NCBI RefSeq assembly: GCF_001949145.1
Contig: NW_019091535.1
Span: 62,001 to 126,000 of the forward strand
Length of the DNA stretch: 64,000 nt
Source: Acanthaster planci
Taxonomy: Eukaryota > Echinodermata > Asteroidea > Valvatida > Acanthasteridae
Direction: 5' to 3'
Below are positions 1 to 10,484 of the stretch, piece after piece. Position numbers and translations under genes: made by a program. Numbering within the stretch: position 1 is the stretch's first letter; every line of letters begins with the position of its first letter. Under the pieces are notes generated by a model, which made no database searches, was not told where the DNA came from, and saw only the letters and a program-made list of their open reading frames with translations.

Positions 1-1814
1 TATCAGTTCAGAATAACATGAACAACATGTATGTACATGTAACTGCAGTACCTGTACCTTTATCTGGGGCAAGTTTGCTTCTGTTGTTGATTGGAGAGGT
101 GTAATCTTGCACTCTGTTGTCACTCCATTGTCAGTGGCCAGGAAGGTTGATCTTGATCACAATGCAGTTTGGGGAATCAAAATGTTGTTGAGAAACTGTC
201 CAAACATTCACCCATTTTGGGTACTCAGGAACTCAAGGATTTCCCTCTCACCTTTGAAGTTGATGGGAATAATCTATTTGTTATTGTACTGTGGAATGAA
301 AAAATATTTTGCAACTTTTTCTCTGCCATGCATGGCTTTTACCTTGTATGATAGTGCATAAAGTCTAATGGTATTTGTGTACTGAACTTCCAAAATAGTT
401 TTCCCATGCTTCCATGCAAACAACTCTTTGCTATTGTGAAGACCTTCAAATGATAATGGCTCATCAGAAATACATGTACCTTAATAAATACATGTATGAG
501 ATGTTGTTGTGATTTATTCAGTTTATTTTTCCATTACATCTTCCGGTAGATGTGAAATTGGGACAAATGTACATGTATGTAGTCCTTGAGAGGGCAAACT
601 ATGCTCTGCATGCAAACTGTAGAGGGTGCTATAATTCATTTCAACACTGTTGGCAAGTGTGGTCACATGGGACCAATTTCGTGGCCCTGCTAATCAAAAA
701 ATGTGATTAAAGCACAACATGAGAAGCAAAACAGGTTACCAGCCAAAAACTCATGGTACAAGGTCTGCTACTTGTGACTGATGCCCTGCAAAGTTTTGCT
801 TAGCAAGAAAAACCTTAGAATTTAACTGGTGCAGTGCTGTGGTGTATCATTATTTAATAATAAACCAGTATATAAGCAAAGAAGCTGTGAAAATACAAAG
901 ATCTTAAGCCTACTGTACATATTTATCTCTTAATACCACAAATTTGTGACAGTACAAAAAAACCATCACACACTGCTCGCTGACAACATAACCTGAAATA
1001 TACCAGTATTTGTACATGTACAAAAGTAAGGGAGCCTGACTTTTTGGTCCTACATGTACATGTATATATTACAGCTCCCTTTGTCTGGATGACAATTACT
1101 GTGATCGGTCCAGCCCCGGTTCAGCTCATTAAGCTGTGCCATGCTTGAGTGCGCGCTCCCGTGCAGGACGCGTGTTCTCGCCCTCCTTGACAACGCCCGA
1201 CCGATCGGGAAGAACGCGGGCAAGACGCAGAATAATGGCGAGTCAGTTTCGCGTTGCCGCCTAAGAATCTTTCTCAAAGGCAAAACAGTTTTACAGCATG
1301 TGACATTCTTGTGAAGGCCTCAATCATTTGATTGAAATATATATACAGAGTCCCAGAAAATAAGGCCCGTTCACACCTGTGTCCTTTATCTGGGTTTGCA
1401 CTTAACAAATCTTGGGGTTGCTGCAGGGTTGGAAACTGGCAACGATTTACAAATATGTTCAACCCTGCACCAGCTCTGCATCAACCCAAAGATTGACTTC
1501 AACCCAGATTGAGCTCAACCCTGCTCCTCCTGATCACTGTTGAGATTTTTCAGTCCAGGTTGAAAATCAGTAATGTTCATTGTCAGGTTGAGCTCACACG
1601 AAACAAGCTTGAAACAAGCCAGGTTGATTGTGGGGTTGAAAAATCAAATTTTTAACCCATAGCAGTGCTGTTACTGCCCACGTTTGAGAGGCTGCAGTAT
1701 GAAAAAGGCCTTTTAAAAAGGGTGCAGGAAACAGACCTTGTTTGGTTATGATAAATATACAACAATTGATCATAGTTGAGCAGTGCCAGTTTCTGTCTCC
1801 TTCTGATTTGACAG
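1..1814 (+). other. Upstream intron of GAS2L (5' end outside window)
   Basis: No CH-domain exon was found. The stretch is AT-rich with several ACATGT motifs. A CpG-rich patch lies at about 1140-1260. From about 1440 to 1660 there are many interspersed CAACCC and GGTTGA motifs in opposite orientations, suggestive of an old foldback element. Confidence 0.6.
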
Positions 1815-1922
1815 GTGCGAGAGTTGGTGAATGAATGCACTTGCCCCAACCAGTTCCCTATGGTGAGGGAAGCTGAGGGAAAATACAGGATTGGAGACCA
1901 GAGTACACTTATATTTGTCAGG
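1815..1922 (+). CDS. GAS2L: GAS2L exon A: first half of the GAR domain
   Basis: A 108-bp exon (36 codons) between a pyrimidine tract ending in acag (1811-1814) and a gtgagt donor at 1923. It encodes the CTCP and [16 protein letters not shown] part of the GAR domain. It starts and ends on codon boundaries. Confidence 0.92.
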
Positions 1923-4900
1923 GTGAGTATTGGAAATGGATTAACTGGTTAATTGATACAGTTGATTGATTGGTTAGTCTGGTTACTGCATGTAGCTCAT
2001 CAGTCAGTCAGTTTTCTTTTATTTGATTTGTGGGTCTCTATTGGTTTGATATTTTGTTTGTTTGAATACAAATTCATCCGATCATAAAAAGGCAAATTTG
2101 TTTCTCTTCTTCTGATTCATGGCACCATGTACATGTCTTCTCCATATTTGTTCCCTCAGAGTAATTTTTGGCATCTTTGGACCATAAAACAGAACTGCTA
2201 ACTCTTGAACTTAATTTGAATTGATAAGAATACTATGTCAAAATAAAAAATATGGATGAATTGGGATGTCCGTAGGAAGTCAGTTCATGAGTACATGTAC
2301 TTTGAAATCACTCTTCAATGCTTTGTAATCACAGCCTCAGTGTTGGTTTAGTTTATTATGTTCAAATAAGCTTAGATATGTTGATAATCAACCAGCCAAT
2401 CTAGACAGGCATGCACAAACATGAAGGCTCAATAGGCTTTGATGTAAGATTGCTATCTTCCTGCACATCTGCAGACTGGAAAAATATTTCCCTGTCAGAG
2501 ATTCCCTTATAAGGCCATTAACGGCCTGTCCAGACATCAGTGACATATTGCAGTGGCACGCAATTATTACGGCAGCTAGAATTTGTCTATTTTTTGCCCA
2601 TCGCTTGCAGAAGCTCAAAACAAATGAAGGAATAAATGCACTCATATCGTGAGGAATAAATTTGCTGTTCTAAGTATGCTCAGCTGAGCCATTGGCAAGG
2701 CTTTGCCAGGTCACTCAGTCTGGTTTTGAGTACTCCCAAAGACCGTTTGCCTCCTGAGATAGATCATTAACAGTGAAGGAATAAATTATGTGGGACAGGC
2801 ATCCACACTGAAAAATGTGTGGGCTGTGGTCATTCCCATTAGAATTTCCAAGCTTCAAGTTTGATTTGGTGTAATGCCTTTCAATTGAAATGCAAAGATT
2901 GGGGCCGGTAACTGTGAGATGGGGAGGCATAGTGCTCATATGAGAATCATCATATCGAAACAGTTAGCATCCTTTATAACTGTCAAATTCTTTTGAGTAA
3001 ATACATTGATGTGTCCCTTGGTGTTTGAAATCTCCTTGTTTGTCGCATGATGAAATGCATGCTGCAGTGCACTACGTCTGTCAACTCAAGTTGGTTTTTG
3101 TGCATTCATGCCCCTGAACAAAGTACACGTTCACAGAAGTTTACATCCCTTTACCTTTGGAGCAGATGACAAATTTCCCCATAGGTTTCTGAGCCATTGT
3201 TTGTCTTACCTTCAAGCCTCAAGCATGTTTTTCCTTCCCTCAAATGACAAAGCCATGCCTGACCCAAACTACATGTACTTGTTCCTAGTTAATCATCACT
3301 CTCGAGTGGTGTGTTAATGTGAGAAAATTTGAAGAGATTATGCCAGGTAGCCATGCTGATGGTGTAGAGAAATTGAATACTTGTTTTTTGTTTTTAAAAA
3401 AGTTGTTGGATGACTGTAAGCACTCTTAGACTTGAGAGTGTTCATTTCTTCTTGTCTGGCAGACAACCCTCATCCGGCCCCCAAAATGTTCACTCCCTGA
3501 TAAGCTGGTTCAAACTTTGCTTGTAAAATAGGAGAAGCAAAGTGCAACAATAACAGACAAATTACAGTTGTGCTATGCTTGTGAGATTAGTGAGGATTAT
3601 CAAAGCACCCTCTGTTGGAATCAATAATGAAGTGACGATCAGTTGAAAAAATGTCATGTTTTCATGTTTGCATCCACGTAATTCCCAAATACTATTTTAC
3701 AAGAAAACCACCTGGCATGCTTTTGTGAACATTAGGAAGTGACAATTTAACTTAAAATACATGTATCTTGTGTTTTTGGTTGTTTTTGTTTTTTTTAGTT
3801 TATAAATTGTTAAGGAAGTTAATTGCTTCATTCAGTCATACCAGGATATCATCTCATTTTATTTTGGTTCTTCTAAGATGTATTTTATAGTATCATTAAA
3901 AAGAAACTAAACATCAGGCCCTCTCATTTTTCAAAATGCTTACTCACTGGTTTCTTGCCAGACACTTCCCTTTGTAAATGATGTCTGTTCTGATGAATAT
4001 GTGTTACTGTAAATTACAGAAATGCCTGTATAATCATTTGATCTACAGCAACTTTCAATCACAGAGGAAATGAAAATACCTTCTCATGACCAGGCTTCTT
4101 GTGTCAGAGGTACACGTATTTTTCCCAAGCTCTGACCCGATGATTAAGGTCAAGCAACGACCCAAATTACTGACGGCACCATCTGAAGATAATGGGCATT
4201 CATTCTGTCAGTGGGATAAATCAAATTATGCCAATTAAGGGAAATTGAGCTCTGCCCAGGGTTCGAGATTTTACACAGTTTCTACATAAATATGTGAACG
4301 TGCACATGTAGGCCTACTGCAGTGTATGATTTCAGTAGATGATTTTTACCAACACTGTATGAAAGAATGCCCTTGTCGAGCTTGATTCCACAGTTTTTAT
4401 ATGTATTTGATGTCCAGAATCATACATGTACATGGAGATTGTTTTCATAAAAATCTTTCTCTGACTGCATGGTGATTGAAATGAAATAACTGCTGGACCT
4501 AGCCAGAGGTACAGTGTACCCTGGATGGACAAAGCAATCCATTGTCACTTGTGTTCGGAACAGTAGTCCAGAGGCAGCTGGTAGCTTTAAAATGTTGTGA
4601 AGGTACAGTGAGAAGTGTGTCCATGTTCAGGGCTTCCAGAGGATCTGAATTGGTTGGCCATGGATTAAAGAGGGGGCCCTGGTTCAAATGGTCCAGGTTC
4701 CAGTTGATGGCACATCACTACAGTGGATGGTGCTAAAAGTGTGGAATGAGGTTGATACATGTTACTGCCCTATGTACCGGTACAGTACAGCTTTGTGTGG
4801 ATAGGAGTGGTGAGAACGAAGAACGTGTCGGTGTTCCTCTCTCTCTCTCTCACAAAGGGCCTGTGGAATGAATTTCAAAGCAAAGCATCTGGGGAGGTCT

Positions 4901-7900
4901 TCTCTTGAATGACCCTGAATGCCCTTTTAACTTTTTTCATGCACCTGTTCATTCTTAATTTGTAGATGCCCATACTTTTTTGTAATCTAGGCAATCTGTG
5001 TACACGTAAAAAACCAAATTTTTCCACTTTTTTATGTGCACTGTACATGTACATGTACACACAAAGATTGGTTCCTTTTGGACAGTCATAGAAACATCTC
5101 AGGGGTAGAAACATCCATTAAGAAGAATTATATGTACATTTATCTGAGCAAAATATCAACTGACAGTAAAAGCATTCATGAAGTTACTCAAACAGCTGTG
5201 AAATTGAATGTTCCGCCTGAGATGATTTCGTTTCAATTTCATTGACATAAATGTAATGAGCCAGTACGGTGTTTCAAAAAACCAAGGTCTTTTGGGAACA
5301 AAGTGCATGCATGAACAGGAGAGACTATCCCGCATGTGTGTAGCTGTTCCCAAATAGCCTTGTACTGGGCATGTGCTGTTGGAATACCGAACATGTTTAT
5401 AAAAAAAATCCCACTGACATGAAGAGATTGTCTACAAGGATTAAACACTCCCAAAATGTCATCAAAAAGTTGAAAGTGATTTTGGAAACACTGGATCTGT
5501 GACTCTGATTCAAATAACAGATGAAAAAATCTGTACTTGGACCCGTCATTTTCCTGTGCTAAAAATGTAAACAATAGATGTCAACAACTGTTTTATCCTC
5601 GTGCATCATTAGAAGGGAAGGTGTTCAAATACGGCAAAAAAGTAGAGGAAAATCAAGTTGGAAGGTCTTCCTGAGGTCAAAGCCAGTTCTCTCTGGGAAT
5701 GCAGGAAAGTGTTGGCAGGCCACACTTCCTCCCGTAATGAGTAATGTCTGCGAAAAGTGTGAAGGAAATGCAGAGAAAGAGGGAACCAATGAAAACAACC
5801 AAATGTTTTCTCTTGAAACAAACCAAGTTTCATGGTTCAAATCACTTCCCTCATGATTTCTTCTCTTGAAACAAACCAAGTTTCATGGTTCAAATCACTT
5901 CCCTCATGATTTCAACCATTTTCCTTCAATTCGCACGATATGTATTTGTGCCTGCATGTTTAAGCTCCCCAGAAACAAACACCAGCATTCCTTTAATTCT
6001 CATGAAAAATTATACATGTATAACAGAAATGCAGGCCGGATCCTGGTAGGAAGCTCCATCCCGTGTTGTCTCATGAAAAGTTACAGGCACAATGTTGGTT
6101 TATGCGGTTAGACTCCATGCAGTGTTGGCAGGGGGCAGGCACTGAATGCGTGCTGAGATACAGATTGGTGTAGTCAAATGTTCCACTTGGAGCATGGAGA
6201 ATGTGGCACATGACTGTACACATTAAAAGAAAAAGACAGTTCCCAACTTGCAGTTATTATACTCATTGTATTTCCAAATCGTTTCCTTAAAAACCCTTTG
6301 GGAAAACTCAGCATGTTGCAAGATAGGTCAGATGACTCAAAAACCTGTGACCTTCTGTTGCCTGAAATAACGGTTAACCCTTCGCATGGAGTCAAACTGA
6401 TTTACTTCACAGTCAAAAACCTCCGAGGAAGAGAAAGCTGTAGGCAGTTTATTTATGTACCCTCAGCTCTGGACACTTTTATCTTCCGTACACAAAATGG
6501 CAGCTATTTGTCATTCAGTTTGGATATGTAGTACCGGTACATGGACATTGTAGCATGTATTAGCATAAATTTATTCTGCCGGTGTACATGCATGTAAGAT
6601 GTTCTTCATTTTAGAAAGTATATGTATACATCCGTGTTTTGTTACTAATTTCCTGCTTCTTGTTTTTTCTGCATCTTTTTATATTGATGCATATTTTCCC
6701 TCCTTCAATCTTCATACTTCATCATTTACTCCTGCTTTTCATCTGGATAACACACCCTCTTACTTGGCAGTTACTGCCACTCAGAGATCATCAAAATGTC
6801 AAAATGTCCTTATCAGGTAGACAGAAAATGCTGTTGTAAAAAGCTCAACCTGTCCCCCTCAAGGTCTGGAGTAGTCATTGAGTGCCATATGGGTAGATTA
6901 CAATGGTCCTTGTGAAGTACCGTAATGACAATAAGGCATCATTATAGTCAACAGAGGGCGCCCTATCTGTCCTCTGGATTTTTTTTTACAGGTTGCTACA
7001 GTGGCAAAGCCAAAGCCTTCAGTTTTTGCTCAAGTCATTCTATGCACTTTTAATTAAACTTTGGAAACTCAAAAACAACAATTGTATTCTGTTTTCTAAG
7101 TTCTACATGTACTACCCTAACTTGTGAATTATACTTGTTCAGTGTAAGATGTGTGATTGATTTTCAATTTCCACCATTTTGAATTGTTTCATTTTTCGTG
7201 GAATTTATTCAAGATTTTACGGAATCATGTCATGGTTCGGATCGGGGGTGGCTGGGATACACTGGAGCACTACCTGGACAAGCATGACCCTTGCAAATGC
7301 AAACGTAAGTGGACAAGAGAAGTTTGTTTGAGAGTAGGCTTGCGTGGTTTTGAAGATCAACTTTTCGCTGAAGATTTTCTGTTATGGAAACTTCACAAGT
7401 TTATGCTCTTCACTTAATAAACGTTATGTGTCTTGTAGAGTAGAGTTTGGAACAAAAGTCTGTGCCTTGGAACAAAATAGTACGCCAACGGTTCAAAAGT
7501 TTGTCAGCCACTTTGTTGTAAAATATCTGGCTCGTATTATTGTCAGGAAAATTCACAGTTTGATTTTTGTTGTTTCAGTTCATCGCTCTGGGGGAAGGAG
7601 TCGCACTAGTAGTTTTGGAAGCAACTACCGCAAATCACCAAAACGAAGGTAAAGACTTGTTACTGTAGATTGATCCACTAATAACCCACTTACAAAAGCT
7701 GAAAGAGGGCCTCTTCATTTACATGTAAATTCACCTTTTCAGATATCTTTGCATGTTTACGGTATGCCAAGTTGATGTGATCCGCATGCAACTGAATGGG
7801 CACAAAGCTGAACTGGATCCGTAAAAAAGAGATTGCATTCAACCTTGTCTCAGGAAATAGCAAATTTGATTGCCCTCATCTGACAATAATTTTTGCATTA

Positions 7901-10137
7901 GTCCCAGTTTAAGTGCACGACAGCATACATTTGTCAACTTAGTGATGAGGTTCTCTTCTGTAAGAGTAAAATGAATGCGGTTGAACCATGTATCAATCTC
8001 TTTCTTGAGTATATGTGGTTCTGAGAAGAACCAGGGAATAACTCTCTGGTTTTTCTCTGAACCACACATACTCAAGAAAGGGATTAATACATGGTGCAAC
8101 CGCAATCATTTTACTCGTCTAGTTTCTTTCACCCTGAAAACCTTCAAGTCTTATTTGTTCTCTTCTGTGTTTTGCAGAGTATCGGTAGAAGGTCCTAAAC
8201 TTCACAGCCGTAACCAGAGTGTTGAGTCTCTGGATGACTGTGACAATCGATCGGTTCGCAGCCCGAGCCCACGCATAAGACGCGAAGACAGCAATGAGAC
8301 CCTGGCCAGTCTAGACTCCAACCACAGCGCCGATCTTCTGAACAACAGCTCCACCCCAGCCAGGGGGAGACCAGGGAGCCTGGGACGAAACAGCCCGGCC
8401 AGGAGCTCCCTCCAGGCCGAGAAGCGCCCCTCCCAGCTCCCGCGGAGGCTGAGCCAAGCTGGCACGAGCACCGAGGAGTTTCTGAGGAAGCGTCGCGAGG
8501 AGTCAAACGCTGATGGCCAGAGCCAAAACCATCAGGGCAGCCTGGCCCGTAGCGCTCCCACGAGCCCAACGCGTCATGTCAGGCCCTTGTCCTGCACCCC
8601 AGTTGAATTGAATGAGTCCAATGTGCAATCTGATGTATATAGGCGGCTGGCCCTGGCTGGCGGACGAGAGTCAGGCTCTGGGACTCACACCCGTCGAACC
8701 CGCAGCTCGTCTGTGAATCTGACCAGCGGTACACGCAGCAGGGAGACCTCGCTGGACCGGAGCATCCCAATCTCTCCATCCATGAGACGGAAGCACCGAT
8801 CAGGGTCCCTGAACGTCAACACTTCAAGAGCAGATGCCAAGAAACTCACTGAAAGACGAGACAACTCGATCATCATGATATCACGAGACACCGGAGGGCG
8901 TCACCGCCTTAACAGCACTAGTAGCTGTGATTCCAATGACCTTAGGTCACACGATGGGTCATCCTTAAGATCCCCAACAGACAGTGAGAAATCAGCTACA
9001 GAATGTGTGACCCAGAGACTAAGGGAGCGAGAGAGAACCCGAAGTCTCTCAGTCGACCGTAGTGTTGCAAGAACCAAAATCCCTTCCTTTGAAAGGGGGT
9101 CCAGGCTGCGAGCCTCCACTGGTGTCGGGGAGGGGAGAGCGCCTCTGTCGCATATCCCCACACCTGAGAGAAAGTCCAGGTTACGCGCATCCATTGGTGT
9201 TTCAGAGGCAGGTTCCACCCAAACCCAGAGTCCTTCTTTTGAGAGGGGGTCAAAGTTGCGTGCTACCACGGGTAGCATGGGATCTAGTGCTAGAGCACGC
9301 AGTGCCACTGCGGTGCATTCACAGTCATCAACACCACAGGGAAACCAAGAAGACACCGTCCAAAACATGCCAAGAAAGCAGCCAAGGGAGAGCAGGCTTC
9401 AGCGGTCCGGTTCTCTGAGGAACCCACGGACCGATCGCCATCTCTTTGGTAACCTCAGCCAAGACCAAGAAGGGGGCTTTGCCAGGAACTCGGCCCGGCG
9501 GCGGACCATCACTGGCAGGGACACTAAGGCACCCCGTCAGCCTGTGCCAGCCAAACTGAATGCAGAGAACCTTGCAAGATACCTGCAGAGCTACCAGAAC
9601 AGGGTGGCACCCAGAGAGACCCGCAGTGAGACCAGGAGCAATGCCAGCTCCCGGGCCAGCTCCCGAGCCAGCTCCCCCGGCACGTCCAGACTCAGGCCGC
9701 GGATCCCCATCCCCAGCCACCTGAAGGCAGAACCCAAGACCCCCATGAGGAGGGATTCCTTGGAGAATGCCACGCCCTCCCGCATCCCTATGCCGGTCCA
9801 GCACAAGCGGCTCCTGTCGGAGGGCAATGCCTCCTCTCGAAGTCACTCACTCCCTGATCTGATTGCCAACATGATGGACTGGTGTCAGCGCACCATCAAC
9901 ATTGACAACTACGACACACGGAGCTTCACCAGTGCCGATTCCATGTCCCCGACCCCATCCCTACGAACGGACCAGGACTCGGGGTACGAAGACAACCCCC
10001 AGAAGGGTTCACCCCTTGGTCCAGATGAGCCTTACCAGCTACGCCGGGCGGGACGGTCTGGGTCTCTCGCAGAGGGGGGTGAGGAGGCACCAGCCTTGTC
10101 CAGGGGAGCCAGGGGATCCTCAGGAAAACGACACTAA
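1815..10137 (+). CDS. GAS2L: GAS2-like protein (GAS2L1/2/3 family), 3' part: GAR domain and long Ser/Arg-rich tail
   Basis: Coding exons are 1815-1922, 7214-7304, 7579-7648 and 8178-10137 (TAA at 10135-10137). All three introns are GT-AG and phases match (0, 1, 2), giving 742 residues in the window. The first ~66 residues are a GAS2-related (GAR) domain: it opens [16 protein letters not shown] and continues through [19 protein letters not shown], the family signature. The rest is a basic Ser/Arg/Pro-rich, probably disordered tail. In this family an N-terminal CH domain binds actin, the GAR domain binds microtubules, and SxIP motifs in the tail recruit EB proteins, so the protein crosslinks actin and microtubules. 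No CH-coding exon is visible in 1-1814, so the gene is cut by the window edge. Family assignment is firm; which vertebrate paralogue it matches is not resolvable, and an invertebrate may carry a single co-orthologue. The gene converges on the septin gene. Confidence 0.93.
1923..7213 (+). other. GAS2L intron (5.3 kb)
   Basis: Non-coding, AT-rich. It contains the exact 53-bp tandem duplication at 5808-5913, a TACATG-type run at 5040-5060 and a CAGAGGGCGCC motif near 6952. None of its open frames shows coding character or family similarity. Confidence 0.75.
5808..5913. repeat. Exact 53-bp tandem duplication (two copies)
   Basis: Copies 5808-5860 and 5861-5913, each starting TTCTCTTGAAACAAACC, appear identical base for base, implying a recent duplication or strong homogenisation. 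Non-coding, inside a GAS2L intron. Confidence 0.9.
7214..7304 (+). CDS. GAS2L: GAS2L exon B: second half of the GAR domain
   Basis: A 91-bp exon between acceptor ttcaag (ending 7213) and donor gtaagt (7305). It encodes [18 protein letters not shown] and the closing DPCKCK, the most conserved stretch of GAS2 family proteins. It leaves one base (C) that completes a Leu codon with the next exon. Confidence 0.95.
7579..7648 (+). CDS. GAS2L: GAS2L exon C: linker after the GAR domain
   Basis: A 70-bp exon after gtttcag, ending before gtaaag at 7649. It encodes a basic linker ([16 protein letters not shown], then KSPKR). Incoming phase 1 and outgoing phase 2 fit both neighbours, which supports an otherwise low-complexity exon. 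Confidence 0.85.
7964..8117. repeat. Intronic long hairpin (inverted repeat, arms about 70 bp)
   Basis: The left arm (7964-8036) and right arm (8046-8117) are near reverse complements, sharing TTTCTTGAGTAT and the AGTAAAATGA edge, with a loop of about 10 bases. It lies in the last GAS2L intron, ending about 60 bp before the last exon. It looks like a foldback MITE. Confidence 0.85.
8178..10137 (+). CDS. GAS2L: GAS2L last exon: 652-residue Ser/Arg-rich tail
   Basis: The exon begins after tttgcag at 8177. The open frame runs back to 7975, but that upstream part lies in the intron and in a hairpin repeat, so it is not coding. The tail is rich in Ser, Arg, Pro and Thr with many RxxS-type sites. 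It holds three in-register 25-residue repeats (9079-9303) and S/TxIP motifs TKIP (9073-9084), SHIP (9148-9159) and SRIP (9778-9789). SxIP peptides in basic Ser/Pro-rich surroundings are the known EB-binding signal of GAS2L1/GAS2L2. A less basic C-terminal segment ([18 protein letters not shown], near 9850-9900) may be a separate short helix. Confidence 0.92.
9079..9303 (+). repeat. Three tandem 75-bp (25-codon) repeats inside the GAS2L tail
   Basis: Units 9079-9153, 9154-9228 and 9229-9303 each encode a variant of (I/S)P(S/T)(F/P)ER(G/K)S(R/K)LRA(S/T)(I/T)G. The spacing is exactly 75 bp each time. The three units are preceded by TK, SH and TQ, so the first two make S/TxIP motifs at the junction. 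Confidence 0.88.
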
Positions 10138-10216
10138 ATACTCTACATTATTATTTCTTTTGAGCTTGCTTAGTTACCTGACCGTCATGGTCAGCTGCTT
10201 AAAGCGTAGACTATGA

Positions 10217-10484
10217 CAGCATTGTAGTCAAGACCAGACATCAGATTAGTCACACGAGTGTAAGAGCCTGTCACAAGAGCAGTTGCGAGTTAAAAGTGCG
10301 ATGAACAATGACAAAGGAATGCTTGTGTCACTGTTCATTTGAATAACTTTTGACTTGATTTCAGACTGGACGTCTTGTGTTGGTCTTGTGATGGTCTTGT
10401 GAGGTCTTGTGATGGTCTCGTGAGGTCTTGTGATGGTCTTGGGAGATCTTGTGATGGTTTTAACAGGTCTTCACTACAACACTG
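10217..10484. mobile_element. MITE-like dispersed repeat, copy 1 (GAS2L 3' UTR)
   Basis: The left end CAGCATTGTAGTCAAGA is matched, with three mismatches, by the reverse complement of the right end at 10468-10484. It contains the core GACAAAGGAATGCTT (from 10310) that is shared with three other places in the window, and an internal 21-bp minisatellite. Confidence 0.65.
10382..10465. repeat. 21-bp minisatellite built from GGTCTTGTGA
   Basis: Four consecutive 21-bp units (10382, 10403, 10424, 10445), each made of two related half-units GGTCTTGTGAT and GGTCTTGTGA with drift in the last unit. It lies inside the dispersed element in the GAS2L 3' UTR. Confidence 0.85.

Noticed and set aside
107-361. 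Open frame at the window start as a possible GAS2L CH-domain exon
   Set aside because: Translation does not resemble a CH domain and lacks a phase-compatible donor.
7975-8177. First 67 codons of the 720-residue open frame ending at 10137
   Set aside because: They lie in the intron and inside a hairpin repeat; the acceptor at 8177 gives the correct phase with the upstream exon.
8195-9846. Long antisense frames opposite the GAS2L last exon
   Set aside because: Shadows of a GC-rich real exon; the plus strand has the GAR-linked coding signal.
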